Shown here one piece after another: positions 22,729 through 35,519 of a DNA stretch of 64,000 nt (positions are counted from its first letter, which is position 1; each line of letters starts with the position of its first letter). The position numbers were made by a program, and so were the translations under genes. The DNA is taken from assembly GCA_002812745.2 (NCBI GenBank), contig NCSJ02000197.1:17535-81534 (forward strand), given 5' to 3'. The stretch is from Scytalidium lignicola (Eukaryota; Ascomycota; Leotiomycetes). The notes below the pieces were generated by a model. It saw nothing but the letters and a program-made list of their open reading frames with translations. It did not search any database and had not been told where the DNA came from.

Positions 22729-25208
22729 ATGGTCCAGAGGAGATCACGTGGGCCTCCCAAGCTGCCAGTCCGGCAATTGGCAATCTTAGGTTAGTGTGCT
22801 TCTCTCAAGTCTCTCGGTGATGGAAAAATGGGAAAGATGTAGAAAGAAATTTTTTCTCCAACCTTTTTCGGCGGTCCTGGTGATCGGGGTGGTGGCATCA
22901 GATTATACCATATCTCCTTAGCTCTCGCCGTGACGATATAATGTGTGACGAGAACGCGGATGCCATGCGCGAAACGGATAGCTGTTGAGTACTACCCTCA
23001 TCATCTAAATTTCTAGTCAAATGGACGTTCAGCTCAGTTACACAAAAATCTTCACGGAAGGCTACACTCTCCAGGTGGATCGGCTGAGTTGATGACTCTC
23101 ATCGCTATGCCAAAGGCTGCTCCCTTTCTTTTCTTCGAAGTGTGAAAATAACTCCGTACATTACATTGGAGACTGATACTGACACACCTAAAGCAATATG
23201 TAGATTCGCTGAACCCGTCGCCTTGACTTCGGTCTACCCATATTTGGTTAGTACTGCATTGCGTCCAATACCTCGGTGAGCATTGTAACTCACATAGATA
23301 ATAGCCTGAGATGATAGAAAGCTTCGGAATAAAGAAGAAGGATGTCGCAAAATGGGCAGGAATCACTTCAGCTGTCTTCTCTCTCTCACAATGTATGACA
23401 GCAATTTTCTGGGGGAGAGCTTCCGATATCTTTGGACGAAAGCCAACCATCCTGGTTGCGCTGACATGTACCATGATCTGCAGCATCCTGTGGGGCATGT
23501 CCGTCAGTCTTCCCATGGCAATCATTGCCAGAGCATTTGCTGGCGGTTGTAACGGCAATGGTACGAGTTCTTCTCGGCACACTTTGCGCGCAGACATCAC
23601 TAACTAGGTATCAGTGGGCATCATCCGAACAATGGTAGCTGAAATGGTCCCTGAAAAGGAGCTTCAACCAAGAGCCTTCTCGGTTATGCCCCTTGTGTGG
23701 AGTCTTGGATCGATCTTGGGTCCCTCATTTGGAGGGTTTTTTGCGAAGCCGACTGAGAATCTGCCGGCATTGTTTGGAAACAGCAAGTTCCTCAAAAAGT
23801 TCCCTTTCGTGCTACCCAACCTAGTTACTAGTGGCTTCTTCTTGGCTGGATTGGGGGTTGGTGTTTTGTACTTGAAGGTCAGGCTCCCCCTCTAACTATC
23901 ACTACAACGATTCAACCTCTCTCCTGTACCCAAGGCCTTGACTAACCCACCACTTAGGAAACTCTCGAAACCAAACGCCACAAGACCGACTATGGTCTTG
24001 TCCTCGGCAAGAAACTTTCCTCTTTCTTCAAAAAGATCTTCAAGAAGGAACCCAAGAAATTTCGACGCAACTCCTCGGTGGACGAATCCGCCGCTTTCCT
24101 CCGCCCAAGTTCGTCCATGTCAAATTTATCCAGGGCTACATCCCGGGATACCGAGGATGCGGAGTTCGCCACGAAAGGTGTCCATATCATTACCCAACCG
24201 ACAATGGTAGAGGTCTTTACCCGTCAATCAGTCATCAACTTGATGGCTTACTTTTTCCTGGCCATGTACTCAGCGGCATACGACCAGCTTCTCCCCATCT
24301 TCATGCATCATCCTCGCGAGCATCATACACCATCCAACACCCATTTGCCGTTCAAGTTTTCCGGTGGTTTTGGACTGGCCTCGGGTCGTATAGGATCCCT
24401 TTTCACACTTTACGGTGCCATCGGTTGCGTCATCCAATTCCTCGTTTTCCCTCCGGTAGCGCGTCGCTATGGAGTCCTAAACTGCTTTAAGGTCTGCGCG
24501 GTAATATTTCCCGTAGTCTTCACCATCACACCCTTTACCGCTCTCATCGAGTCCTCTGGCTGGCAGCAGGCCGCCATGTTTGCTATCATGATCGTTAAAT
24601 GTTTTGCAGGCATTTTCGCTTTTCCTTGTTCAGTCATCTTACTCACTAACTCGGCCACGAGTCTGAGGATTCTCGGAACCTTGAACGGCTTTGCCGTTTC
24701 GATCTCTGCTATAGGCAGAGCCATAGGGCCCGCTGTTACCGGATGGGCTTTTACAAAGGGCCTAGAACATGGCTATGTTATTGCGCCATGGTGGCTCCTA
24801 ACCATCATTTCTTCCTTCGGCGCTATACCGATTTGGTTTCTAGTTGAGATGGAAGGCTTTGGTAAGGCATCTGAAAGTGACGATGATGATGATGATGAGA
24901 GCGAAGCCGAGCTACCACCTATCGATGAAGACGTTTCCCCTACCCAAATTCTCCATGGAGATGAGCGCATTCCATATGCAGCAGATGAGGAGGCGCTAGA
25001 CGTAGTAGATGGCCCACCGCTCGATGTCAAGTATTCTTCTAGTTATGATGATGGGATGCTCAAACCACTTTCAAAATCGGAGAGAAGGATGAGTAGTCCA
25101 CTCGGCCTCCGTGGTGGCAGTGTTGGCCCTGGTGGAGGCAGGAGACTCAGTAATGGACTCGCTGCGTCAAATTATGGTCAGGGAACTGGAGGTACGAGTT
25201 TCCAATGA
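22729..25208 (+). CDS. MFS transporter, DHA1 type (yeast YCR023C / ZIFL-like), 5 exons
   Basis: Exons 22729-22789, 23194-23246, 23305-23560, 23615-23877 and 23958-25208 give 627 residues, with every junction in frame. Exon 1 encodes MVQRRSRGPPKLPVRQLAIL. The junction with exon 2 creates the AICRFAEPVALTSVYPYL first helix typical of this subfamily. Exon 3 carries MFS motif A as GRASDIFGRKP. There are two six-helix halves separated by a long hydrophilic loop (KKIFKKEPKKFRR and a Ser-rich stretch), followed by an acidic tail (DDDDDESEAEL). Family members export or sequester organic compounds or metal chelates by proton antiport; the substrate is not predictable. Intron 1 is 404 bases, much longer than the others (54-80). 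A uORF precedes the start. Confidence 0.92.
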
Positions 25209-26379
25209 TCTCGATACCTCTTCGGCAGAAAGGGGTTTTTATGTTCAAATGATTTTCATAGCACTTAAACAACGGCATGTGTGCATGTATACAAGGTATC
25301 ATAGTTTCATGGATGTAGCTGCATGGAAAGGTCGGTATATAGGAAGGGGAGTATATGAGTTTTGGAATACCTGTGATATCTAGAGTCTGGTTAGACTTTT
25401 TCTTGTGGTTGGAATACATGGGTTGCATAGGTATCAGGACTATGTAGTAGAAATTTGATCAATCTGAATATTAATGATACTGTGAGAAATATGTGACTCG
25501 GTTTAAAGTCAAATAAATACTTCAATTTGTGAGCTATGACTCCATGCCTGTGAATATTCTACTTGATGAAGATGGGTGTTATATCCATCTGATTTTATTT
25601 AATTCAATAGAAATTATATTGCAGAATAAAAATATAAAATATAGATAAAAATAATCCTAGCTATAAATAGTATCACAGGATATCCGCCAAGTATCCCCCT
25701 CGCAAGCTAGAAAATTAAGCAGAAAATGGATACTAATATCATAACTATTCATTAAAACAAAAATACTCCTTGTTATCTTCTATGTAACAAGCGGCCACTG
25801 GGATGTAAACATTCCCATGTTTTGATGATCTTCCGGCACTTGGACGGTCAGGCACCAACAGATATACGCCAGGCAGAAACGCACAGTCACAAATGTCGTT
25901 ACTCGGTAGATCGCTATAGATTGTTGATTGGCTGTCGTCATTATTTACATCGGAAAGTAAACAAACCCAACCAAAAAGGTGGGCCAAGGGCAAAACGCAA
26001 CCACCACCAACTTGCAGACCTGGGCCCGTTGCATGGACCTTATTGATATCCCTCCTCCAGGGTGCTTCTGTCTTCATTTTGATTCTTAGATACAAAAAAT
26101 ATTTCTCTTCATTCTTTGCTGCGCAGTGCGCCTTTAGAAGTCAGCTTCGGCGGTGACATCCGCGAATCGTCAACATTGAGCTCCCGGATTTCCACCCTCA
26201 CGATAATCCCGCCTTGAGTCCCGAGTTTGTTTAGCCATCGACTGCGCCGATACTCTTCAACTGCGGCCCAAAAGGTGGGCACCTACCATGTGCTCAAAGC
26301 TTTTCTTCATTGTCTCTAACTGGGCGACGATACCTTGACAAACATCCCAGCTGAATCATCTTCGTCCACGGAAATTGAG
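25209..26379. other. Intergenic region, no gene seen
   Basis: 3' flank of the MFS gene, an AT-rich stretch around 25550-25750, then the promoter and leader of the IQGAP gene. No convincing coding sequence on either strand. Confidence 0.4.
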
Positions 26380-29300
26380 ATGGAGTCATACCGTCGTTCT
26401 CTTCGACCTGTACAAACTTCCGGGTACCCCGCTGTCAAGCGTGAGCCTTCGAATGCATCTACGGCATCCACTGCATACTCGACTCCGTCCAGTGTGTTCG
26501 AGCTGAGTCGCAGCAGCACACTATCTTCAGCCGCCTCGAATGGATATTCAACACACAAAAGAGGCGTCAGCGATGTTGGCAGGATGTCTCCTTCAATGAT
26601 GAATGGCTATCACAATAACAAATCAACTCCCGATACGTATCGTAGCGTTCGACAATCATTACGACCTCTTCCACAGCCTCCTAACTCCACTCCTCCGAGA
26701 GATACGTTTACGCATAGTCGCTCTCAGAGCATAGATGTCATCAAGCCTACCTACGAAGCATATGTGCCAACTACTCCTTCGCCGCGTACCTCACCTGTTC
26801 GCCCCACGTCTATGTTTCTTACTCGTTCCGATTCCATCAGCCACGGATCTAGCCGGAGTCCCGGCGCGATACATACCCACAGTCCCGTCCTTGCCCAGGA
26901 CCTTGAGAGTCTCCAGAAATCTTCAACCACTCAGCTCCGGGCTCTTTCTAAATTTGCCCAGAGTGCCTCTCCTGACCAGTTCAGTATTATCAGTCCAACC
27001 CAGGAAGTTGCTGGACTTCATGGACGCCGAAGGCTACAGAGATCACAGACTGATGTGGATCAGAGGGTAGTTGCGAAGGGAAATGGCTATGGATGGGAAG
27101 GACGAAACTGGATGGACAAACAAAGGCAGTTCCTTCAAGCATATGAATATCTCTGCCACATTGGAGAAGCAAAAGAATGGATAGAAGATATTCTTCACAA
27201 GCCAATACCGCCAATTGTGCAAATGGAAGAGGCTTTGCGAGATGGAGTCACTCTGGCTGAGATTGTGGAAGCCCTTCATCCCGAAAGGCGAATACGTATT
27301 TTCAGGCACCCCAAGCTTCAGTATCGTCATTCCGACAACATAGCGGTCTTTTTCCGATTCCTCGGTGAGGTTGAGCTCCCAGACCTCTTTCGCTTCGAGC
27401 TCATCGACTTATATGAGAAGAAGAACATACCCAAAGTCATATATTGCATACATGCGTTGAGTTGGCTCCTCTTCCGGAAAGGTATCGTCGATTTTCGGAT
27501 TGGTAACTTGCTTGGCCAACTGGAGTTCGAACACCACGAGTTGGAAGAGATGCAGAAAGGCTTGGATAAGGCCGGCGTCAGTATGCCAAGTTTTGGGAAT
27601 ATGGGAGCTGATTTTGGTGTTGAACCCGAGCCCGAGCCCGAGCCTGAGAGCGATGAGGATAGAATCGATCGTGAATTGAAGGAAAATGAACTGTCAATTA
27701 TGGATTTTCAAGCCCAGATTCGAGGATCATTGGTTCGTGTGAAGCTTGGAGAAATGATGCAAGATTTATGGAACTCGGAGGATAAGCTAGTAGAGTTGCA
27801 ATCTATAATTCGAGGAGACTGGGCGCGCCAAATTGCTGATTATCGCATGTCCATGCGGCGATTTGCTGTAAACCTTCAGAGTGCAGCTCGAGGATTCTTA
27901 GCTCGGCAACGGGAGTTGGACAGGGAGCACTTCTGGAAGAGTAAGGAGGCAGATGTTTTGAAATTACAGAACCTGATCAGAGCGAAGAAGGTTCGAGATG
28001 AGGTACGCATGATGCGATCCCAGTTGCGTATTGAGCAGCCTGTAGTCAGAGAAATACAGGCTGCGATGCGAGGTTTTCTTGAACGTGCGCGGATGGCAGC
28101 TCAAAAGGAGGATACTAAGGTTATGGGGGCCAATATGGATGGTCTCCAAGCTGCTATCAGGGGCATGTTAGTGAGAGGAAACATAGCTCAGGACATTGAG
28201 GGATTGTGGAATGAGGAGCCAACTATCAGCGCGATTCAAGCCGCTGCCAGGGCTATGCTAACTAGAAAGCAGATTTCTCAAGAGAAAGAGCTTCTTCAGG
28301 CATCCTCTCCTATCTGGAGAGCTTTGCAGGCTGTTGCAAGGGGTTCCATAGTCAGAAACAACTTGGACAGCACCGGCCAGGAGCTGAAGAAACATTCAAG
28401 AGAAATTGAGTCGCTCCAAGCACTCATTAGAGGTGTAGCTGTCCGTCGCGAAATTGGAGTCAAAATGTCAGAGTTGGAATCCGAATCCCCTTCGATATTG
28501 CAGCTCCAATCCAATATCCGAGGAATGATCCTCCGACAACGGATAGCTGCTGAGTACGAGGCGTTATATGCTCAGAGTGACAATATATCCAAACTTCAAG
28601 CCTTTATCAGAGGAGGTTTTCTGCGGCAACAAGTTCAAGCTGAGCTCGAAAGTATTGAAACCCACATGAGTGAAATTATTGAATTGCAAGCTATCGTTCG
28701 GGCGGTCCTTGTACGAAACGAGGTAGGGGCAGTTCTGGATGCACTTGATGCAGAGGAGGAATCAATCGTTGCCATTCAAGCAGCAGCCAAAGCATCATTA
28801 GTCCGTGCTAGATTCGTTGAAAAGAAGAGATTCTACAAGGAGAATATGGAAAAAGTGGTCAAAATCCAAAGCTTTGTCCGAGGCCGTCTGCAAGGCGAGG
28901 CTTACAAGAGTTTGACAACGGGCAAGAATCCTCCAGTCAATACCGTTAAAAACTTTGTTCATCTTCTCAATGACAGTAACTTTGATTTTAACGAAGAAAT
29001 CGAGTTTGAACGTTTACGGAAGACGGTCGTACAGCAGGTCAGACTTAATGAAACGGCCGAGCAGCATATCAACCAGCTGGATATAAAAATCGCTCTGCTG
29101 GTCAAGAACAAGATTACCCTCGATGAAGTTGTTAGGCACCAAAAGAATTTTGGTGGCCATACGGGGAACTTAATTGGGAATACATCGATGGTATCTAGCA
29201 ATCAATTCGACTTAAAGGCGCTGAACAAGAATTCTAGAAAGAAGCTTGAATCCTACCAACAACTTTTCTTCATTCTACAAACTCAACCTCAGTACCTCGC

Positions 29301-31367
29301 TCGCCTTTTCAGAAAACTTCGAGAGCAAGGCACAGCTGAAAAGGACCTCAAACGCATTGAGATATTGATGATGGGACTCTTTGGATATGCTCAAAAGCGA
29401 AGAGAAGAGTATTATCTCCTGAAACTCATATCTCGTTCTGCAAAAGAGGAGGTTGATGGTATGGCTTCGGCACAAGATTGTTTACGTGGGAGCTTTTTCT
29501 TCAGCAAGCTTCTGGCCAACTATACACGATCACCGCGCGATCGAAAATACCTTCGAGAATTACTCAGCCCATTGATCCATTCCCACATTATCGAAGATCC
29601 TGCGCTCGATTTGGAGAGTGACCCAATCCAAATTTATCGTTCAGCAATTAACAACGAAGAGCTCCGGACAGGACGACCAAGCCGAAGGCCACTTGACATA
29701 CCTCGTGAAGTTGCGATTAAAGACCCGGAGACTCGAGATCTGTTCGTTGATCACCTTCGAGATTTACGGGAGATTGCGGATCAGGTCTTATTCGCACTCG
29801 AGGGTCTTTTACATCGTATGCCCTTTGGTATCCGGTTTATTACAAGTCAGATATTCGATGCACTTTGTGAGCACTTCCCACAAGAACAGCAGCAGGTACT
29901 GGCGCATATAGTATGTAGTTGGCTGTGGAAGTTTTACTTCCAACCCGCATTGATGATGCCAGAACAAGTGGGAGTTATCGAGAGGCAATTGACTCCCTTG
30001 CAAAAGCGAAACTTGGGAGAAGTGGCAAAGGTCGTCGGCCAAATTGTGAGCGGGAAATTGTTTGGAGGAGAGAACATATACCTTCAGCCTCTCAATGCAT
30101 ATGTGGGGGGTTCTATGGAACGTATCGGCATTATATTTTCAAACCTCATCTCAGTCCCGGATGCTGAGAGCACATTTGATATCGACGAATTCAATGACTT
30201 GTATGCCAAGGCGAAGCCAACACTATATATCAAGATGACCGATGTCTTCGCCATTCATAACCTAATCGCTGCTGAACTTCCTCATATTTGTCCGAACCGG
30301 GACGATGTGATCCGAGAAATAGTCCACGAGCTTGGGAATGCGAAGAGCAATGAAAGTGAAATGCTTGGTGTGACATCTACTGAAGTTCAAATGACTCTGA
30401 GTCCGAAGTTGCACGATCTTGAAGACCCAGAGGCAGACGTCAAGGCATTGTTTATGGAGACAAAGCGTTGCATACTATATATTATTCGTGTACAGTCTGG
30501 AGCGAATCTCATGGAGATTCTTATTCGACCAATCACAAGGGATGATGATCAGAAATGGCAGGCTCTTATTCGAGAAGAATTTGCTGCAGGAAGCAATTGT
30601 CGAGGGGCGTATTCGGATGTTAATACAATGGTTGACATCACCTCCCTGTCTTTCAAAGACCTGAAACGAACGGCGCTGGAGAACATCATGCACTTAGAAC
30701 AATCTGGAAGGATATCTAGGCATAACAACTACCAGGACGTACTCAATGCAATCGCGCTTGACATTCGCACCAAGAGTCGAAGGCGTGTTCAGCGACAGCG
30801 GGAGCTTGAGGGGGTCCGGTTAACACTTGCCAATCTCACAGAGAAAGCAGAGTGGTTGGAGTCACAGAGGAAGAGCTACGATAACTATATCGAGCAGGCA
30901 ATGTTGACATTGCAAAAGAAAGGGTAGGCAAGCTATTTACCGATTAACTGAAGATCTGACTAACCATTCACCACAGCAAAAAGCGTTTCCTCATGCCATT
31001 CTCGAAACAGTACAACCACGAGAAAGAACTGGAACGTTCAGGACGGAAACCCAAATTTGGATCCTTCAAATACTCAGCCCGCACATTGTCCGATAAGAGT
31101 GTTCTTGTTTCCTGGAAAGGGTTCAATGAAAGGGAGTGGGATAAGATTAATCTTACGATATCATGTGATGAAGTGGGCGTGTTCGTCATTGAAGGCAGCA
31201 GGGGCAGTATTCAGATTCCAGGAGCACATGCTCAGGTCCCAATGGACTCGTTGCTCGCAGCCCAATTTGCCAATCATCAGTACATGGACCTCTTCGAAGG
31301 CGCCATGAGGTTGAATGTCAATCTTTTCCTACATTTACTTTATAAGAAGTTCTACCGGACGGAATAA
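26380..31367 (+). CDS. IQGAP (Rng2/Iqg1-type) cytokinesis scaffold, 2 exons
   Basis: Exon 1 (26380-30923) and exon 2 (30977-31367), separated by a 53-base intron, give 1644 residues. The start is the ATG of MESYRRSLRPVQTSG; earlier in-frame sequence has no ATG. A Ser/Thr/Pro-rich disordered N-terminus is followed by a calponin-homology domain from about residue 243 (WMDKQRQFLQAYEYLCHI). About a dozen IQ-like repeats follow between about 440 and 840 (units of the LQ..IRG..VR type, for example LQAAIRGMLVRG). Then come a RasGAP-related domain (about 970-1290) and a RasGAP C-terminal domain that crosses the intron (KKRFLMPFSKQYNHEKEL). The family recruits F-actin, myosin light chain and formin to the contractile ring at septation. 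The short EPEPEPEPE run near 425 is a small length-variable repeat. Confidence 0.95.
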
Positions 31368-31964
31368 TATACCCCATGAACGAGTAACGTGGGACTACTA
31401 CTGTTGGTAATTGGACCCTGGGGGGACATGTGGCGCCTCTTGGATTTGCATTGTATGGTGTTTCTGACGATATGGTAGGGCTACTGGGAAGAAGGGGGTT
31501 TACCACTTATACTATTACTACTTTTTTTGTTGTAAATAGGATTCATTTCTTTTGCTGGAGCACAAGGAGAGGCGAATGACAATGGAGGGTAAGACGGGAT
31601 GGTATATTTGTTGGGCTGGAATGATTCATGATTTCAATTGACGACTTTTAACTGATTTATATATGATCGTATGATTTGATCTATGGTGCCTTGATGTTTT
31701 TGAGTGATAAGTGCATATCATATATGAATGAAGTCCCATCATTGCTAGGAGTGTGAACCTTTTGAATGACCCCACTGAAGGAGTCCCTGGGTCNTTTTTT
31801 ATAAAGACTCAATGCATAAATGATTCCTGTCTATACATACCGCCATAAAACGCCCTCTTTTCACCCATCATAATTTGAATCTACATGCATATTTGTTTTT
31901 TTCAATTGTACAAAACCTTAGTCCCCCGAGTTTCCCNAAAAAAAAAACAACAATTGTCTAATTT
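31368..31964. other. Intergenic region between convergent genes
   Basis: 3' flanks of IQGAP and the mannosidase gene. Two ambiguous bases (31794, 31937) lie next to T and A runs. No gene seen. Confidence 0.4.
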
Positions 31965-33667
31965 CTATTTCGTCGCCCACCTCAAAGGATGCGCCTCAGT
32001 ATTCAACACAAACTCATCCAAACTAACCAGATCGGGCTCACTATACAACAGATAGAAATACTTGAGCGTCTCCGCCAGCCAGAAACTCTCCATGGAATCA
32101 TCCTTCACCGGATGCTCGTCCATGACGTTCCGCAATCGCGCGTTCGCGATGTCTGTCCGCGTGTGCTTCACGATCGCCTCGAACATGCGCCAACCTTTGT
32201 CCTGCCAGGTCGTCTCCGCCGTTAGTCTGTACATGACGAAGACGGACTCGATGGCTTCGGGACGGAGCTGGTAGGACGGGTCGGTGATGGTGCGGAAGCC
32301 GGTGCTGCTGGATTCGGAGCCGGTCCATGGACATGGCGTGTGGATGTCTGGACAGGACTCCAGGTGGGAGATCTCGGGCATGATGCCGGAGGGAGTCGCG
32401 GCATAGGCCCAGACGCAGCCGTTGGTGAGTTTTCGACCCATTTCTAGCTCGGCGGGGGAGTTGGTCTTGCGCGAAGCCAGGGCGACCATGCCGCCGACGA
32501 AGCAGGCTAGGTGTTGGACTTCTTTGTCGAGGTAGGGTTTGTCACGGACAGCGTGGTAGGTGCCGGGGGAAGAGGATGTCGGGGTTTCCGGGGAGGGAGG
32601 GGCGGAAGAAGAGGTAGTTGCTGAAGGTGGAGAAGGCGAGGTTGTACATGGACATGTATTGGTTTGAGAGAGGGGGAGGGAGCAGGAAGGCTGTTTTGGG
32701 GAGGTATTCGAACATGGAGTCTGAAAAAGGTGTTTTGATTAGTTGAGGGAAAGGGATAGTGTAGATGGAAAAGGCTTTGTGGATTGCACTTACCAGCGAG
32801 AGCGCCGAGGGTGAACTCCGAGTTGGTGTATTTCATTTTGTGACCCGTCGTATCAACCTTTATAGGCCACATTCCAGGCAAACCTGTGTCATTTTGCGTG
32901 TTGGCAAGCTGATCTGCGATTTTCTGGATCGCATCTGCGTATTTGGGATCCCCGGTGACCTGGCTCAATCGTATGAACTCCATACTCAAGCTCCCAATTT
33001 GCGCGGCCAGCACGCCAGTCTCACCACTCAACTTGTCTGAGATCTCATGCTGCCACAAGTAGTATGGTACGGGAACACCATTCTGTGTATTGAACGCCTT
33101 GAGCAAGAAATCCCCCAATTGCGTTGCCTTCTCGCGCAGGATCGGGTACTGATGTCCACTGATATCCCAGGCGCCGAGCAGGCCACCGAGATAGCGGATA
33201 TTTGTTTCAAAAACCGGGACTCGCTCAGCGTCCTTGGGGTTGGAGAAGTCGATATCCTTCAGGGCCTCCAGCGCATCCTCAAATTCATCCTTCAACCCCA
33301 TGATGTAAAGAGAGTCCAATCCATCCACCAGCGTCGCGGCCCAGCCGACGAACGTGTTTTTCTGACCACCCGAGATGGGCATAACTTCGTCGTACATCCA
33401 GGCATGTTCTTTGTAACCCTTCCACGCGTGTATAAACTCGGCCTTGACTCGATCCCGTCGTTGCAGTCTGGCCGACCTCGCGGCGTGTGATTCGAGTGGA
33501 AAGCGGGCTTGTATGGTATGTGCTGCATTGTTGCTGAAGAATAAGGCTTTAAAGAGAGAGAAGAAGAGGAATAGCGTGACGATGGCGAGAACAACCTGTC
33601 TCAATCGGGGTTGCTGAGGGAAGAGACGGAAAAGAAGGGAGCGTGGGATGCCAAGTCGGAGAAGCAT
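31965..33667 (-). pseudogene. GH47 class I alpha-1,2-mannosidase with one-base frameshift (likely sequencing error)
   Basis: Exon 1 (32794-33667) and exon 2 (31965-32720), joined over a 73-base intron, encode about 542 residues of a glycosyl hydrolase family 47 enzyme, which trims alpha-1,2-mannose from N-glycans in the ER/Golgi. It is a type II membrane protein: a helix at about residues 24-45 precedes the barrel domain. Family signatures include FVGWAATLVDGLDSLYIMG, GLLGAWDISG, EISDKLSGETGVLAAQIGS, AATPSGIMPE, YQLRPEAIES and the terminal FVLNTEAHPL. The reading frame breaks in exon 2 near 32565-32570. There, a run of five C (coding strand) shifts DILFPR.. away from the expected GTYHAVRDKPYLDKE, and with one C fewer the frame is intact to the stop. 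Everything else is well preserved, so I favour a homopolymer error over a true pseudogene. Confidence 0.85.
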
Positions 33668-35101
33668 TGTGGCGCGCCCGAAAGGACAGGACGGCGGACC
33701 AAATGTACCCTGTTGTGCCTGTCATGTGTCGCGAGTTGAAGTCGAGAAAGCTAGGAAGAATGATCTAGGTGATCATTTGGGGAAGGTTGAGGAGAAAGGA
33801 GCGTGTGAGGTTGGTGGACTGGTGTAGTTGTATTGTTTCATTGCCAGGTGAGAGAGAGAGAGGTCTGAGGTCACTGTGGCTTCTCCGGCGCATGTGCCGA
33901 GCTGCTGCCCCTGGCGCCTCCCAGGGCGGGGAAGCCACAAGGCTTTGCGGGGCCTATTTTCCCGCGAATTCGAGCCCTGTGCACCACTTTTTAGTGCGCG
34001 TACCATAGAAAATTAATGCATAGGATAGAATTAATCAATTGTCTACCATACAACGCGTTTCTACACTTGTTTTTCGTGCTACTTGCTCATATGTTACAAT
34101 TCCCATCATAATATCGACCTTTTTTTTTTTTAGCATATACAACTCTTTTATGGCGTTTAAGCTTATTCCAAAGATCATAAAAGTTATTATCGAATGTGCT
34201 CTTTTGAACACCAATGACAATAAATAAATACATACAGCCAGTCGCAGTTTTACGCATCCAATGTCCCCTCGCTTAGCTCCACGACAAGCGAATCCAGGCA
34301 ACAAGGCTTTGACAGCTGATCATGTTCCCCCCTCTTCCCAGCCAGTACCCGGATGTTACAACCAACGGCCAGGCCACGGCGAGGTCCTGGATCTCGGAAA
34401 GAAGCCAGGGGGGCAGGAGCCAGCGTACGCTCCAGGTCTTGGGCAGTGCCGCTGTCAAATTGTACCACGCTGTGGCTCCTGATGCACAAACAATGACATT
34501 TGAGTAGAATAGTGTAGAGTTGTTCGTATAGCTATATGAAAGAAATAAAAACATTAATGTATGCTTAGGAAATCGAATTTAGGCGTGCAGAATAATAAAT
34601 AAGTAGAGAAGACAAATTAGCGACACGCAAAGTCGTTGACTATGTGCTAACCTTGAACTATTATTTTGTGGTTGCTAAGTTGACAAGAAGATAATTCGGT
34701 GCTGAGACACAAAAGGTTCCACCATATGAGTACTGGTTAGTAATAAATCACAAGTGTAGTTAACTTAGTACCAAACAACATATAGAAACCTCCAACAAGA
34801 TTTTCTAAAAACAACCCTTCTAATTCGGTGACCGATTTATTTGAGGTGACCGAATTGTTTTACCAACTACCCCTGCAACTACCCCTGGGTAGTTGGTAAG
34901 TGATATTTTCCCACCTCCGAGCGCAACCAACTATTATGCTGATTAGACTAAACATGCTAGAATGTATCCATCCCCAACTTCCTAGGTCATTTATGGCAAC
35001 AAGATATTTCCCATCCTCCGAGAAGACCCAACACCAGATTGATTATTATCGCGAGGAACGTGCTACTAGCTGTAAGGTCCGGAAGCAACTTTGTTCAGTA
35101 A
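33668..35101. other. Intergenic region with a GC-rich island
   Basis: Mannosidase promoter, then AT-rich DNA interrupted by a GC-rich patch at about 34255-34490 with sharp borders and no clear coding sequence. Downstream are short inverted and tandem repeats at 34861-34898. No gene recognised. Confidence 0.4.
34861..34898. repeat. 12-bp perfect inverted repeat containing a 12-bp tandem duplication
   Basis: TACCAACTACCC at 34861-34872 is the exact reverse complement of 34887-34898. Between and within the arms, CAACTACCCCTG occurs twice in tandem (34864-34875, 34876-34887). It could fold into a short hairpin and may be debris of a small transposon. Confidence 0.8.
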
Positions 35102-35519
35102 TATAACAAGGCCAAACCTAAATCTACATGCGGTTTACCTAAATCTACATAAAATTCGCCGAGACCGGCTATTGCACAGACCACTTTACTCACCAAAGCT
35201 TGAACAGGCCTTGTAACTTTAACGGTCTTCAGGCTTTAAGCGCCCTGTAATTATAGTGGACTTCAGAATTAAACCCTCCAATTACTGTACTTTAGTAGCT
35301 ATACCAATATACTCACAAGTGACTAATCCTAACTAATCCTAACTAACCCTAACTTAACCTTTAATTAGCCGCTAACTGCTAATCGTTAACTAATAGCCAC
35401 CGTAGTTACAGTAATTGTAGTTGTAATAATTTAAAATTTTAGTTGTGCCTAAATCAGTTGTGAGTGGTTGTGGCCGGTCTCGGCGAATTTTATGTAGATT
35501 TAGGTTTGGCCTATAACAA
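35102..35519. mobile_element. hAT-like MITE (402 bp) with 8-bp target site duplication
   Basis: The element spans 35110-35511. Both ends start GGCCAAACCTAAATCTACAT in inverted orientation, and the match continues for about 40 bases through AAAATTCGCCGAGACCGGC. The left arm contains an extra 21-base unit in which the CCTAAATCTACAT segment is duplicated. The element is flanked on both sides by the identical octamer TATAACAA (35102-35109 and 35512-35519). An 8-bp duplication with short terminal inverted repeats is characteristic of the hAT superfamily. There is no coding capacity, so it is a non-autonomous (MITE-type) copy. Its interior holds degenerate CCTAACTAAT repeats. The perfect duplication suggests a fairly recent insertion. 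Confidence 0.85.

Noticed and set aside
23052..23600. 182-codon minus-strand frame across the MFS gene
   Set aside because: It lies antisense to well-supported MFS exons and introns and has no domain or start context.
26316..27330. Several minus-strand frames under the IQGAP 5' region
   Set aside because: They mirror the coding strand of a clear IQGAP gene; composition explains them.
35323..35360. CCTAACTAAT / CCCTAA-like repeats resembling telomeric DNA
   Set aside because: The units are irregular, short, and lie inside the 402-bp MITE. They are more simply part of that element than an interstitial telomere.
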